Shown here: piece after piece, positions 25,913-40,400 of the stretch | How positions within the stretch are numbered: position 1 is the stretch's first letter | Layout: every line of letters begins with the position of its first letter | NCBI GenBank assembly: GCA_013396655.1 | Contig: WBMV01003161.1 | Location: 1,046,274-1,110,273, forward strand | Source: Campylorhamphus procurvoides | Taxonomy: Eukaryota > Chordata > Aves > Passeriformes > Dendrocolaptidae | Direction: 5' to 3' | Length of the DNA: 64,000 nt | Notes under the pieces: model-generated | What the model was told of the DNA's origin: nothing | Databases searched by the model: none | Seen by the model: the letters and a program-made list of their open reading frames with translations, nothing else | Position numbers and translations under genes: made by a program

Positions 25913-28900
25913 CACATTTATCCTATTATTTACATGAAAATACAAAGCCTACTCGCATTAGACTATCTGTGTGCCAAAGGAAAGTTAAAATGTATTAAAA
26001 ATACTGTGACAGCAGCCTGCAAAACCTTCACTGAACAGCTCCTAGCACACACCAGTGGGAACACCTCAGGCTGGTCTGTAAAACGAATTCCCTCTTCTTT
26101 TTAGATGAACTTACCTAGAACCAGAATTAGTGTTAATGCATTTGGAAACAAGAATTGCAATGTCCTATTTTGTATTTCAATCAGCATCAAATCTGTGCAG
26201 GATGTAAACCTCAAATATTGACTAGCTCCCAGCATAGGAGCTTGTAACATCTCAAAAAATCTACCTGTTTCTAAAAGGTTTTGGAAGGAAAATGGATGTA
26301 TCTTCCAAAGAAGTAGAATAGTAACTCTCTTTCCATAGCACTTTGATTTTGTACCATCAGATTAACCCCTACAGCAATTTCACTCATTAGAATGGGTTTG
26401 GCTGATTATCTCTGACCTAAGCTCTAATACCACCACACTAGTGCTTGTTGATCTGTTAATTAAAAGTTCAAGTCCATCAAGTTAGTTAGAAAAATGAAAC
26501 ACCTCTTCAGAAATGGCAGTCTCTACTGCTGCTAATTTTTGCATGCCTAAAGCCAGTTTAGTACACAGGAGAGCAAACTATAAAGGACAATTTTCTCCTT
26601 TATGCAAGAGCAATGAGCAATGAGTAATAAAAGGTATCAATTATTCACATTGCTTCCCAGCAGTGTAGAATTTCAAGAGAAAAAAAAAAAAGAGATAAGA
26701 AGCTACAGTGCTTCTGAGTAAAGAGCAAAAATTATTTGGTGAGATGCAGATCTCTCTGTACAGAGCATTTGGCTAAATACATTGGGAAACAAGAAAAACA
26801 TACCCATCCTGCATTTTTTCCTCAATTTCTAAATAACATGGCTTCTTTGCCAAAGTATGATTTCCAGAATTGAAAACTAAGATCAGAGAAGGCACTGAAT
26901 AGCTCATAGTTGGCATTATCAAGCCAACAATATTGCCTTGAAAGAGCTTATGCATCTGTGAATGTTGAGAAACCACAGCTGGCCCAGGGCCTCCTTGGCT
27001 GGAATCGGCTGCACTTACACACCCCAGCTGAGCATCCGAAGGGGAGCTGCTTCCACAGATGTGGGCCTTGTCTCCAGCTTATTGATGTTGAAAACATGGT
27101 ATATGTTGGACAAAGTTGGCTCCTCCTGGGTTTTGGGGAGATCTTTGCAGGGGGACGGTTGGTTTCTCTTTTTTTGTTTTAAATAAAGAGGTAAGAAACA
27201 GCAGTGAAAGGAACATGAAAATGGGAAGCGCAAAAAATGTCTCAAAACATTTCTCTATTCTCAGTGAGTAAACCTATGAAGCAAACCTTTGCATGGGAAT
27301 ACAGGTTACCCAGGTTAGAATTAGGGTTGGTATTAAAGGTGTTAATGAAATCAGTGGTTTGCATATAAGAGCTGCCGTACTCAGGGTAACAGCATCACAC
27401 AATTTGCAAGAGCCGAAAAGCAAAGGCATATTAGCTTTCTAAGCCTTAAAAAGGTACCCACCCCACCCACCAGGCATTTGATGGATTTGTCCATTTTAGC
27501 TCTTCTTAACAAAAGAGACTCAATAAAAAACTGATTTCTGTTTTCTTCTTTCCCCAAAGTCCTTAAATTATTATGTTCCAGTGGTTTAGAATATTGATAG
27601 AACCATGCATTTTTCTAAATAATAGAATCCAAAAAAAAAAAAAAAAAAGGGCTAGCTTTCCTTTATGGTATTTTCTTAATGAATTCAAGAGGGAAGAAAA
27701 GGATATCAAGAGTTTATGAAGTGTTTAAACATAAAACCAAGGAATTATAGATAAAGTTCCAAACCATTAATCCATTATATACTGTGGATTGGACAACCCC
27801 AGTGAGATATCATTTCCAGAAATGAATTGAGCAAAGCCATCAGCAAATAGTTAACATTCTGAACCTCTGAAACACTCCTTGATTCAATTCAAGCTGCAAA
27901 CCTGTATGTTTAGAAGCTAATTTACACTAGAATCTTGAATTTAATCATCTCTTCTCATGCATTTGAAAAAGGACGACTTTACTTCCCATAGTCTAAATTA
28001 ACTTTGAAATTTTGCTATACATAGTAATATAACATGTAGTCAGATATGCTGATCTTACCTTGAAATAAATTAATTGCTTGGTTCTTCCTCTTAATATTAT
28101 CCTGATGCTGATAAAATTTCCCTAGGCAGCATTATGAACTGCTCTGGTCTTTGTTCAAATAGGTTAGAATGTATATAAAACCACAAAGACCATCAGTGGT
28201 GGGGAAAGAAACAGTTTTTAGACAGGAGGAAAGAAGAGATGGAAGTGAAATAATTTTCTATTTGATCAGAAGTTTCACTGATTTCAAAATAAATAAACCA
28301 AAGGCCACTGAACTAAATTGAAAGAAATGTTGTATTTGAGGGCAACGTTGAATTTTCATTTTATTGTTGCTACTTTGAAGTCAATAAAACTTCTATTTGT
28401 GCCATTATTTACATCACACTTACTGCAAGGGGACTACCAAAGTGATTAGCTATTTATTTGCAAAAGTGCTCTGAAGAATCCTCTGGAAGGGAAAATTCTG
28501 AGAGGTCTAGATCTACAGGCAGTAAATAAAGTGGGAAGTTTGTGATTTTCTTTTCCTCAAGAAACAAATTCTGCAATCAGTAACCAGGAAGAAAAACCCC
28601 ATAATCAATATGAAGAGAGCCTTCCTATGCTTCAGACTGTATGAAGGCAGATGTGTTTTTGGATAAGAGTCCTCTAGCTCAGGAAGAAAAATGTCAAGTA
28701 TTACCATGATCTAGTTTATTCTTGTTCAATGTTTTAAGAGAACAGCAAGTTCTTTGATCCTTCTAAGCCGAAGTCCTGACCTTCACAGAATCACAAAGCA
28801 GCCAGGCCCTCCCTTAAGAAAGTAAATCAGTGTGACAGTAGAATTCATTATTATTAGTTAACATACTAAATATTGAAACTGGTTTATCATCACCATGCTG

Positions 28901-31313
28901 GGCTCTACCAATCTACAGGAGTTCTTAACAATGATCTTTCCACAGAACAGGACCTGAGAACAGCCATTTTTAGGAAGACAAAAACATTTTCCACAGGGAA
29001 ACTCTATAGAAGGACATTCTTAAAAGCTTTATGGGGGTGGGAATTGTTAATTTAATTCTAGAGCAGGAAATTGTCCATGCAGTAGAATCACACACTTTTT
29101 GGCAAACTGGAATAACCATGTGGCAGTACCTCCACAAAGTACACCAGTCTACAGGTTGAAGCAACACTTGGCAAATTCAACAGTATATTGCCTTTTTTCA
29201 TTAAAGAATAAGCAAATGTAATGGACTCCCAATTTATTTACAGAATATTCATATTACTATAACCCACTCTCACTTGTTTCTCTCAAGTTAGTAATGTCAA
29301 GTCTGACACTGGATTCTTAAATACACATAGCAACAAATCTCAGCTATGTATTGATACTATGTGCAAATAACTTAAATTTCAAACAAAAGAGCATTTGCAC
29401 TTTTCACCTTTCACAAAATCTTCCTGTTGTTTTATCTACAGTCTTATACTACTTTTTATTCTTTATAACAGAAGTGCACTAGGGACAACCTGCTTTTATT
29501 TACATCACAATACAGAACTGTAGCTGAAGGTATCAAGTCCTTTGTGATGTATTTACATACCCAGTAAGCAAAACAGTAACATCATCTGTACATAAGGAAA
29601 AATCCCTAATATTGTCATTTTTCCAACACAGATTAACTATTGCCCACTACTCAAAGACGCTACTTCACACTGTAGATATACTCCACTGAAGAGTATAATA
29701 AAACTTATTTTTCTTTAAATAGAAAATACATATATAAATATATATTATTGCTTACCTATAAAAACACCACTCTTGTGCCTCTTGCATTTAGTAAACTTGC
29801 AGTCATCACTCAGTTATACCACTTGAAAAGAGTGTATTGAGATTTTTCACAAGCAATTAAGGTCACTGACTGCTCAATACATTACTTTCCATTAGATAGC
29901 TTACTCTACTGCAGATATTTAACCCATCACCACTTATTAAACTTCCTGCCTACTAAGCCAGCCTGAAAACTTCCAACACACTCTTTTTCTCTCTTTTGGA
30001 CTTTTATTTCTAAAGCTATAGGAAAAACTTTAATGTAACACAGAGACCAACAGCCAGGAACAACCCATGGCAGGAGTAATGCTCCAAGGTGATGACCAAA
30101 CATGCTCAAACTTTGCTCCTCACTCAAAACATCACATTTATCAGCATAATTCAGCTCAAGTGGCAAATAACCTCTATAAGATTGGGCTTCCTTCTCCAGC
30201 AAAACCAGCACACCCTACAAATATGACAAGAGGTGCTACAGCAAAAATTAAAGAGAGATAAAAATAATTAACTGAAGACATAAACAAGCTCCATTTTGTT
30301 TCTTTTCCAGAAGAAAGAAATATCAGACAAGGATATGCCTCATGGTTAGAGCTCTACAAATACAGAGAATTAGCCGAAAACTAGCTACTATATCAAAACT
30401 ATAAAATAGGTTGCAGATGGGAAGAACAAGTGACCCTTACACTTTAGTTTAACTGCATATTACACAAGACAAATTGGACAAGCAAAACAATTTGCTTTGC
30501 AGAATTCACACAAGGAAATGCTATTTGCAGAAGGCTAAAAATGTTCTCCCAATATTGCATGGTATTTGGATTATCTATTATATCGAGAGGCAAAAAAATT
30601 AAACATCTTGAAAATCAGTTCCACTTGTCATGAAAAGAAAGTTTCTGAGGAACAATAAAAGAAGCTCCAAATTGAACTTCATCAAAAAACAATACAATTG
30701 CTCTAGTATCACAATTCAAATGGGAAGAGAAATACAAGATATATAAAGGTTCTCAGACTATTTCTTGTAAATTAGAAATATAACCTTTTGTGGATTCCTT
30801 GCTGGATATTTTTGCGCAGCAAGTTCCAGAAGTACCAGAACATCAGTCATCATCTAACACAGGGCCTGCAAAGGATTGTTAAAACTCCTATCTATGATCT
30901 ATGGTTCCTTTTGAACAGAAAGATAAATGTGCTGAAGAAATTAAAAACGGGCTGAAACAAAATCAGTATTGCAGACTGTGGAAGTTATAAGGCTGTAGAA
31001 AGAAAATAAAAACCTAGCAGGGATGTTTTCAACTTAAATAGTCTAAAAAGAAACAAAAAAAGCAGAGCAGGGGGCAGCTAAAGCATGAAATAGTTCTCTC
31101 AACAAAATTTCACAGTCAAAGCTTGTTGTCATGTTTTTGGACTATGCTCAGAAAGCCTTGAGATCTATCTACAATCATTAAATCACCTCTCACCTCAGAA
31201 ATGTATTTTTTATATAGGCCTCAAGCAGTTGTGGGTCAGCTCCATTCCACATTCCCATCTCTTACTGCCATTTGCCTGATATGCAAACAAAAGTGATACT
31301 GAAGATGTAAATG
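25913..31313. other. Unique non-coding DNA, no gene seen
   Basis: About 5.4 kb with no recognisable exon. There are A-runs at 26,680-26,691 and 27,631-27,648 (18 A residues) and an AT-rich TATA repeat-like stretch near 29,720-29,745. Open frames stay under 95 codons and have no domain signature. Confidence 0.75.
27631..27648. repeat. Poly-A run (18 bases)
   Basis: The longest A-run in the window. No polyadenylation signal or retrocopied body was seen upstream, so it is not claimed as a retroposon tail. Confidence 0.9.
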
Positions 31314-31362
31314 TCACAGAATCATAGAATGGTTTGGGTTGGAAGAGACTTTAAAGATCATC
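31314..31362 (-). mobile_element. CR1 LINE 3'-tail fragment
   Basis: The plus strand carries the hallmark of an inverted CR1 tail: CACAGAATCATAGAATGG, then TTTGGGTTGGAAGAGACTTT and AAAGATCATC. CR1 is the main LINE family of birds, and its copies are usually cut short at the 5' side, leaving only the 3' end. This copy keeps about 50 bp and stops where the consensus would continue into the 'tccaaccc' block. A hairpin follows directly at 31,371. Confidence 0.85.
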
Positions 31363-31370
31363 AGCATCTC

Positions 31371-31403
31371 AAGAGATCTCCCCTCTGCGAGAGGAGATCT
31401 CTT
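31371..31403. repeat. 15-bp inverted repeat (hairpin)
   Basis: The arms 31,371-31,385 (AAGAGATCTCCCCTC) and 31,389-31,403 (GAGAGGAGATCTCTT) are complementary at 14 of 15 positions, around a 3-base loop TGC. Each arm contains AGATCT. It lies 8 bp past the end of the CR1 tail fragment. Confidence 0.85.
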
Positions 31404-34400
31404 CAGGCAATACTGACACCGTTTAATTCATTTATTGCTATTGAAAGTGATTGAGAAAATGGTGGAGTTCAGTCCTTAGAACCCATTAGACTCTTACAGT
31501 CATAGTTTCTTTTCTTCTTTGAAAATTCAAGGCAAAAATCTAAGCTGGTCTTGGCATCAGCCAGAGAATCCTAAAAACATAATTAAAAAGGACATAAATT
31601 CCAGTGCAATAGAAGCTTAGAGGCAAATCTCACTTTGCATGGATTTGCTGATTTATACATCCCAAGAAACACTTCAGAGTATCCTTTGAGCAAGATAAGA
31701 CTACTTCAAACACACTTGTCCATCTACTCCTCACCCCCATATTGATGTGCTCCTCCTCCCTGTCACAGCTCAGGCTTGGTTATCCACCAGCACTGACAGG
31801 GCTGTTCATCTCCAGCTCACGTCCCTGAATCCAGCTGAACCTTATCTTCAATGCACTTATTTACTGCTGCTGCTCCTTGGAGGCACAGCACAAGTCAGAC
31901 AGTGTTTCACAGAGTCTCGAGCCCTTTCTCTCAGAAGCTTACAGGGCACCCAGAGCTCTGCTTCCTTTGCTCTATGAGCAGAGAGCAGTGCAGCCCTCAC
32001 TGAGCAGCTGACACCTACACCCAGCCCCAGGTGATGCGACAGGATGGGATCACTCCTTTCCTCTGAGAGGAAAAATAAGTTTCTGCTTTGTTAGTGCATC
32101 ACTGCTGTAACAGGGTGCTACTCCAGCCGTGGATGTTCTTTTCTGAAGGCCAGTCCTGCCATCCATGTGGTGGATGAGTCTCACACCCTGCACACCCCAC
32201 TCAGCCACAGAGGAAGCTTTCTCTGGAGCTCAGAAGTTAATGCAGCCCTTCCTCAATTTGTGATATCGGGGGTATCATCACAACACCCAGGAAACACTGT
32301 AAAGGAGCTCAGTACAGTCTCCTATATCTCTTTATCCCTTTCTTTCTTTTATGTTTACATCCAGCTGAGGAATACTTGAGCATTAATACAGCCATCAAAC
32401 CCTCTCCTCGACACATGAATTTACAGGTTTTCCAAGGCGTGACCACTGAATCATGTCAGAATTTAGACACTGAATGCCAGTTGCATCACTTTTTGTTAAT
32501 CCTTTTGTTCCTTTAGCCCAAGGCTAGCATTTCTTTTGATCAATATAAATCTTTTCTGTCATCTTATTTTTGCTGTCACTCTGTGAATTGGATTTATGTA
32601 TTATGCTGCTGAGCCAATATCTTCATTTATCCCTGGTTCTGCAGTCCTGTTCTTCCTGACAGGTACCCTGTGAATATATCATTATCAATCTCCCTGATCC
32701 TCCCAGGTCTGTACATAAATTCACCTCTCAGGAATTGATTTCCATAAAGTTGTCCCACCCCATTAAATGCTCCCTGCTGCCACAGAGGCTTTATTTGAAA
32801 GTAGCACTGTTGAGAGGCGAGTTTGTTGTATTCTCTGGTAGAGAGACATCCAGCAACAGTTAAGTGGGGATGCCACAGGTCCACAACATGGAAACGAAGC
32901 TCCAGCTAATTTTTCACACCCATTCAAAGTGCTATTTAACTTAATCCTTAGTGCAGCATCATTGCCTACTACATATTAGAACACCTCTTTGCACTTTAGT
33001 AAAAATACCAATTAAATATTTATAGAAAAATAGGTTCTTAATTTAATACACTTAGCACATAGTAACTATGAGTATTTGTATGAGCAACCGTTCAACCTCA
33101 CAAATCTTCACGTGCATACACACATAGAGCCGAGTCCTTGCCACTCAAAACAGCTGAAAATCCAAGGGATTTTTTTTCTCTGCATTGCTGCCCTGCGTTT
33201 TCCACATCAGCTAAACAGAACCCCAGTCCTGAGCCAGGAGCATAAAGGACACAGCTTCCAGGAACACTGGCATTACTGGGACAGGTTCACTGTTGTAATA
33301 AACTACAGAAATGCTGTAAGGGTATTATCACTCTTCATAGTGAAACACATTCTTCATTAATTCAGAAAACACTTCAAAGTTGGTGCCTTTATGTGCTTTT
33401 TCTTGTCCATCCTTCTTGTGTACACTCTGGAAGACAACATATCCAGTATAGAATTATACAGCCAGAGAAAACAGATTCTGAGAACATTTGAATACTAGCA
33501 CTAATTAAAACTTTTTTTCCACTTAGCTTACTCACTCCTAAATACTACATTCTTGCATTTTGTTCTCTGGGTAATAAGCCCATATACATATATTTGTCTG
33601 TATTTACACCAGTGTAGGACAAACTGAAATATGCATTTCCTTCCAATCCACCCAGAAGTTGGCAAATTCTGTAACAGGGATCAATGTTCTGCTCTTTATC
33701 ATACCACAGTGTGATAACAGGAAACAAAACAACCTCTACCTGGACACTGCCTGCTGGGTTTGGGAATTGACCCCAATATTAGCATTTCAAGCTATTCATG
33801 AGCACCTTCAAACCCAGAGAAACTTCCAGAAGTACCAATCTCACATTAGACAGCTCAGTTCTCAGCCTTGTCTCAGCTGCAAACACCACCACATTTGTTA
33901 GCAGGAGGAGCTAATTTTAGATAGCCTTTCCTACATCTATTTCTTTAATTCCCTAATTATATCTAATTTTCCAGCAGACAACTGTATTACCATGGCAAAT
34001 AATATGGATAATCAATAACATGCACAAGTATAACCAGCCAAGGCTATGGAGGATGCTCCCTGTCCGGTTTCCTTGCGTGTGTGATTTTCACAGGTACAGC
34101 CCTTCAGACCATCAGTACAGACTGAGATCACCAGGATGCCTTCCCACCATCAATGGGGGTTTGGAGCAGTTGTTTCAGAGGTTTCTGTTGGAGTTTTGGG
34201 AGTTGGTTTTTTTTAAATGCCAAACATTTTCAACATATACCTGTTCAATTCACCAAACTCTCCAACTCTCATCAGAATGCCAATTTCTTTTTTCACTAAA
34301 TAAGTTCTGTCAGGTTTCCTGAATGTTTACTTGCATGAAATAAAACCCCTTTTGATCCTTATAGGCCAAGACAACACTACTTAACTAAATGCTTGATCAA

Positions 34401-37282
34401 TATTTCAGAAGGGGAAACAAACACTATAACCAGTAGCCGTGTAGAGCTTATTAATGGTAGGAAATCTCTACAAGCCAAGTAAGGATAAAATCAACAACTT
34501 AGAGCTAAAACAGCAGGTAAGAAGATAGTTTAATGACTAAGAATGTCTGTCAGGAAACGTTCTTATTTACAGCAGCCGCTTCTTTTGTGGGTTTCATCAT
34601 TCTTCTTAAAACAATTTATCTTATTCTGCAAACAATGGTGTGTAGGTGGGTTTGTGGCTGGTTTTGTGTGTATGTTAACAATAAATGATAAAACACTCTT
34701 TCTGATGTCATTTTGTTCTCATTCCCCTGAAAAAGAACTCCTTTGTCACCAGAGAGCAGACAAGCCCGTCCCCCAACAAAGACCATTAATACTTCTTTAT
34801 CCTGATAAAACAAAGTATGTGGTACTTGTACACAGGCCAATTTGGATCCCATCCTCTGCACAGTTTTGTTTCAGTTACTGCACTTTTCCATGACCGTCTG
34901 TAACTTGGCAAAGCATAATTCCTTTATTATAACTGTTAAAGTATTTTATGCCTTCTCACACGAAGCACACAACACAAATAATCTTAGCTTATTGTATAGT
35001 AACACTATAAGACAGCACTGTCTGGTACACTTCATTGCCTAAATGGAGCTAAAAAGACAGATTTTGTTTTTTCTTAGTCCAAAAAATCATCACATCTGAA
35101 CTAAAATGGATTTTCAGAACACCCAATCATTTCATTTTATTGCTGACTATACAAGTAGGCAATGATCTTTAAGATTAGATCCTTGTACCATTTCTCTTCT
35201 GAAGCTTTAATTAATCCAAAAAGCAAATTTTATTTAAAAAAAAGAAATCTGAGAAAAATATAGCAATTATTTTCCTCAACATTTTATATTTTAAAAATGC
35301 TGCAGTAATTCTGCAGAATTATTACAAAGCCTCCCACCAAAACGTGTCACAGTGAGAAAACAGTAAATAATAGACTGCCCATCAAGCCAGGTGAGCCTTC
35401 ACTGCAGTGAAAAGTACTCTGCAGTAGGTGTAGATCAAGAGTCACTTTCTGGAGCATGAATGGATGAAAACATATTTATAAATCCTAATACTTAATAATT
35501 CCAGTTTGTACACTCTCTTCTGCAAAGGGAAAGGCTTAGAAGGCAGCTTCAACATATTTGTTCTAGCAGCTCTTGTGGAGAATGAAATTTTGACAAATAT
35601 TAAATATTGACTGTTTGTTGAAATTTGCAATCTTTGGAGATCATCATTAAAAGCAAGATTATACCACTATTTATTATTCAAGGGCTACAATCAGTGACAG
35701 TGAACATCTTAACCGAGTCTAACATCTAAAATACGCAACAGAAAATAAATAGTGGTTTAAATAGGACCTACTTTAACTATGACTGTAATCAAGACAGAGT
35801 GTTAATAATTTAATGTTGGTTGAAAACCAGTCTCTTTTGATTGATTTATACAGACTGAAGGAGGCAGATGTTTTATGCTACAGGTGCATGTGAGGTCATA
35901 AGAAACCACTTGACAGTCTTCCCAGAAGTACAGTGTCAAAAAGGTCACCTGTGGTAAAGGATCTTTTGGATTAGTCTTTCAAATCAATGCATGAATTAAA
36001 GGCAATTTACATATAAATGGGCTAATACTCAGCTTTGAAATTAGATGAATTTTTAAGAGATTTAAGAAACAGCAGAAAAGGTCAGTTAGGCATTAAGTAT
36101 ACATAATGCAATTTTTAAAAACTGCTTGTCTTGGAACTACCTGTTTCTGGTTTATTAATATTTTGTATTCATGGCCCGTTCTGCTCCAAAAGGTGTTGCC
36201 AACTATTGGTGAGCAACTGCAGACAAACAATCCACACCCGAGACAGCAGATTTCAGGTAAGTATGGCCTAAGACTTAGACAGGGAAATTTTGCTAATATA
36301 CACATGATTTAAAAGCATTTTTGTTTTCATAAAGCAAGACCCAGTCAGGGAAGATACACTGGAAAACTAACAGAATCTTAGGGATACTTCTCATATGTCT
36401 TTTTATTTTCTCCTTAACACAAACCAAGGCTCCCGTAGGGATTTGTTTCTCTCCCCTTAGACCACAATGACAAGAACATCTTATTCATGCCTGTACAGCA
36501 GAGTCTGCACAGGACGTTATTGTGTCTCACAGCCCAAATGCCCGAACAGATGAAGGCAGGATCTGACAATTAACCTCTGGGTTTGTGTGTTCATGTGTGC
36601 GTGTAAATTTGCTTTTGGAGTCAGGATTTTTCTTCATCTTCAGAAAGAGTCCGTAACCTACTGTACTATTTGAGGTGAGCATTATTTCTTTAGATATTCG
36701 TTTATACTATTGTCTCTATATTATTTATAAAGGAGTCATTACTAACTCCTACATGTTGCTGCTTTTTCACCAGAGTGCACCTTGGTGATGACCCTTTACT
36801 TTGCAGTATTAGAAGTGATGCACTGCTGCATTTAAAAAAGAGGGAAGGAAAAAAGAAAAGCACATTTTGCTCTCCCTTTTAGACATATCCATGGAAATAC
36901 ATACTGTGTTCAGCTTCCTGTTTACCTTTCCTTTCATGGGTGGCACAGAACTCAAAAGAGTCAAACAATGGACAATGAAATAAAATCTCCTCTTCAAGGC
37001 CAAGGTTAGACAGACAAAGTTTGCTCAAACCAGCTAAGTAAAATCCAACACCATGAAAAATTAAACTAAGAATAATCTTAAAAAATAAGAATTAAAGAAA
37101 AAGTATTTCAAAAAAGTAGTACTGACAGTAAGGTACCAAGCAATGCTGATGCACAGGACTGGCTATTCATGGGACATAAGAAGTAGCCAAAGCACTTCTC
37201 TATAACCAAAAAGAAGAAATATTTTCAAACAAAAGGATGCTTGCTAAAATACAAGAAGAGTTCATTTCTCATTACCCCACTC
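31404..37282. other. Unique non-coding DNA, no gene seen
   Basis: About 5.9 kb. The part from 31.7 to 32.9 kb is somewhat GC-richer and has longer open frames (up to 85 codons on the minus strand at 32,627-32,884), but no domain or family is recognisable. An older, unrecognised repeat there is possible. The rest is AT-rich and featureless. Confidence 0.7.
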
Positions 37283-37444
37283 TGATGTGATTGGTAATAA
37301 ATTAAACTAATTTCCCCAAGCCGTGTCTCCTTTGCCTGTGATGGGACCTCTCAGCCTCTCATTGTATTTCCTGTCACCTGTCCCCCTGAGCAGGGCAGGG
37401 ATGGAGTGGCTTCGTGTGCACTGCCAGCTAGCCAGGGTCCCACA
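37283..37444 (+). mobile_element. 3' fragment of ERVL-like LTR
   Basis: The segment repeats the 3' quarter of the 15.2 kb solo LTR. It has GATGTGATTGGTAATAAA, CTAATTTCCCCAAG, TTTGCCTGTGATGG, a 'cctgtccccctgagcaggg' region, a 'ggagtggctt' box and the ending GCCAGGGTCCCACAG. It keeps the AATAAA signal at 37,296. The upstream part of the LTR cannot be recognised before about 37,260, so the copy is truncated or more diverged. It has several small deletions relative to the longer copy. Confidence 0.8.
37296..37301 (+). promoter_or_regulatory. LTR polyadenylation signal AATAAA
   Basis: A perfect AATAAA within TTGGTAATAAATTAAACTAA, at the same place as the signal in the complete LTR at 15,771. It is preserved in an otherwise eroded copy. 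Confidence 0.6.
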
Positions 37445-40400
37445 GTATTTAATAATACTGATTATTAATCATAACACTGACAAAACCAGCACATGTCACA
37501 AACAATGTAGTTATATGAAAATATACAAAATAATTTATAATAAAGCTTATAAGCCTCGCATGCAGTTAATTTTAAATATTACAGAATTCTAAAGAAAATA
37601 GGATTATCTAATCAACCTCGAAAATAGTTTCCTTAGAAAGCCTGTTTTCTATCATACTGTGCAGTGCAAAACTGAATTCTATGTGATAATTATTAAATTG
37701 GTCCCTTCCCTTACAGGAAGTAAAAGAAAACAACAGAGGCTTGCAATGAGCCCTGCAGCAAAGCACTATTGAAACCAAGAAAATGTTATCGTTTGAGTCC
37801 ATTTCAAGAGATAAACAATGAATTTGTATAGATACAAAGAGAACTGAGGCACATGAAAGGAACAATACAGTAAGGCGTAGAAGACACACCACAACTAACA
37901 AACTGTGGGTAAGGGCTAACAGTATCACTAAAACAGTTAGTTAGCTGCGTGTTGAAGTAACCACTGTCAGATCTCCAGCCTACATAAAGCATATACGTTA
38001 TCTATCAAACCAGCTTTTAGTTTATAGTAAAGAACACAACCTTGCTAAGACCCAAGGCAGCTTAGCTTTGGAAAAAATAAGCGAATACATTTTTATTAAA
38101 AGACATTGCAGAGAGTTAAAAGAGGGAAGTGCCCTCCAATAATTTGCTAAACAATTCAGGTATTAAAGAAAGTGTTGAGCATAAAGGAACAATGGACACC
38201 ATACAACTAATTCTTATGAATGCACTGCTATAGGGGGGACTCCTTGTCACAAAAGCTAACTGGGCCATCAAGTATAAAACACAATTTAAGACCATTAAAA
38301 CGATCTTAAGCAACAGTTCTATCAAAGAATTTGAAGACACTATTTTTTGTCTTCTAATAGTAAATTCCTTCTTACAGAACCCAAAATAGCTTAAACCAAT
38401 TACAGAATTACCTTCACAAATTACCATTTTTGCTGATACTTTTAAAGTAAGTAGATCTCGTGCAGAAATTCAGTTGATGAAAAGCCTGGATTGCTTTTGT
38501 TCTGTAACTAAGTTTTTCTAGTGCAGACTATGCCCATAAATGGGGTTATTTCTTTAGTAGCCAATTATACAGAAATATTTTTTGAGTAAAAACTACCATG
38601 AAAAAACCCTGAACATTTAAACCTATATTACTGTGGCTTCAAATGGAACAAGTATTACTCAGTTATACAAATTTCAAAGGTTTCACATATGGACATGCTC
38701 TTAGAGGAACATTATCTGTTGCACATACCTAATGAGACAAAGCACAAGTGCATCAATGCTCACATTTCCAATCACTGCTTTACAAGAAGAATGCAAAAAA
38801 TAGAGATATAAAGATATCACTCAATCATGCAGGTACTGGAAGTCATGGGATAATTAAAAAAAACCCTTAGAGAAATGCGGTCTAGACTCTAGAAAAATAA
38901 ATTAGCAGCAGGTCTTGCCAAGTGACACAAGAATTTTGCAGAAGAACAAAAGGTATAGTTTATAAGGCTATAGAAGTTTGTGTCAAATATAACAACAAAG
39001 GGCATGAACCTGAGCTAAGGAAAGGTCATCTTCAAAGGGAGTGCTCGAAGAAATGCTTCACACAGTGAATAGTTACGATGGAAAATAAACCACTATGACA
39101 ACCCTTGCAACAAGTGGCATAAACTTTAAGAGGTGACAAGCATGTGAAAGAGTTATTGTGTAAATCTAGAAAGAGGGAGAGACAGATGTCTGGCCTTTTC
39201 AAAAATAGACTTTGCATCCATCCGCCTTTAAATCACCAGCATTACAACCCTGTCTGCTCACAAGTTCACTAAAAGAGAAAACTGACACCAAACCAAACTG
39301 AAGGATCTCACAAGAAGATCCTGACAGTTGAAATGGGTCTTAGAGATTCCATCTCCAAATGTTATTGCCTGAACTTGCTCATTTCAGTGAAGGAATAAAT
39401 CTTGTCCCATCTATTTCAGAACCTTCATTTTGCTTGTAATGAGCCTTCTACTCAAGTTTTGATTCAATAATTTGGGGGTTTTAAACCAAATATATAATCT
39501 TCAGTGACTGCCCATCAAAAATATGCTCCATTTACATATTCAAAAGCTTAAAACTCTCATCTTCTGTCATCTGGACATTACCCTGAATTCTACATCTTTA
39601 CAAGTCATAAAACAATACTATCTTTACCAATTGTATGAAATATCAAGTTGAATAGTACTTTGGAACACTACAGTTAAATATTACCTTTTAAGTTCTGACC
39701 AATCGCAGAAGAGAGAACAGAAACTGTCCTAATGAAGGCAAGGTTCTGAGGAAATCCAGGCTACCTTCAGAATTGTATTCTCAGGAAGGTTCAAATGGAG
39801 CTTGACATCGTCTTCATTACACATCCAAGGGCACACATAGTTTCAAAAGTGAAAAATAACCCACCATAACAAGTCCCACTGACACAAATATAATCAAGTC
39901 AAGATGGCTCCAGATGGTCAGTTCTTCAGTGAAGGGATCAATAAAACAGCTTAGATTACAAGACTGCATTAAATATTAACTCCACTCTATTCTACTATAT
40001 GCAATACAGAAAACAAATCCTACTAACCATAGCCATCTGCTTGCTGAAGGGGGAAACCACCTGTGGAATTCACATTTGTTTTTGTCTGTGCTACCACATT
40101 CTACTCTGAGATTCATCCTGGGTTGCACCAGTCAGTAATGTTGCTAATAAGAACAATTTTTACCATAATTACTGTATTTTAGAAAGCATAAAGAAGTTGA
40201 ATGGTTCTTTAATGATTTGTAGTGACTTTCACCGTAAAGATGACAACGTATTAGTCTACCAGATGCCAGATCATGCAATGGATCATTAACAAGAGGATGT
40301 TTTCTGAATACTTCCCAAATAAATACCAGCTGGTTTGTTCTCAGCAAGCAGATACAGTCACAAACACCTCTTATCTGATTCACTAAACCCACGTCAAACA

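Noticed and set aside
28784..28805. TTCACAGAATCACAAAGCAG, resembling a CR1 tail start
   Set aside because: The following sequence lacks the GGTTGGAAGGGACC block, so the match is too short.
32627..32884. 85-codon minus-strand frame
   Set aside because: No recognisable domain or family. It may be part of an unrecognised old repeat.
35011..35033. GCACTGTCTGGTA, similar to the miR-141/200a mature arm
   Set aside because: The seed differs by one base and no complementary arm is found upstream to form a precursor hairpin.
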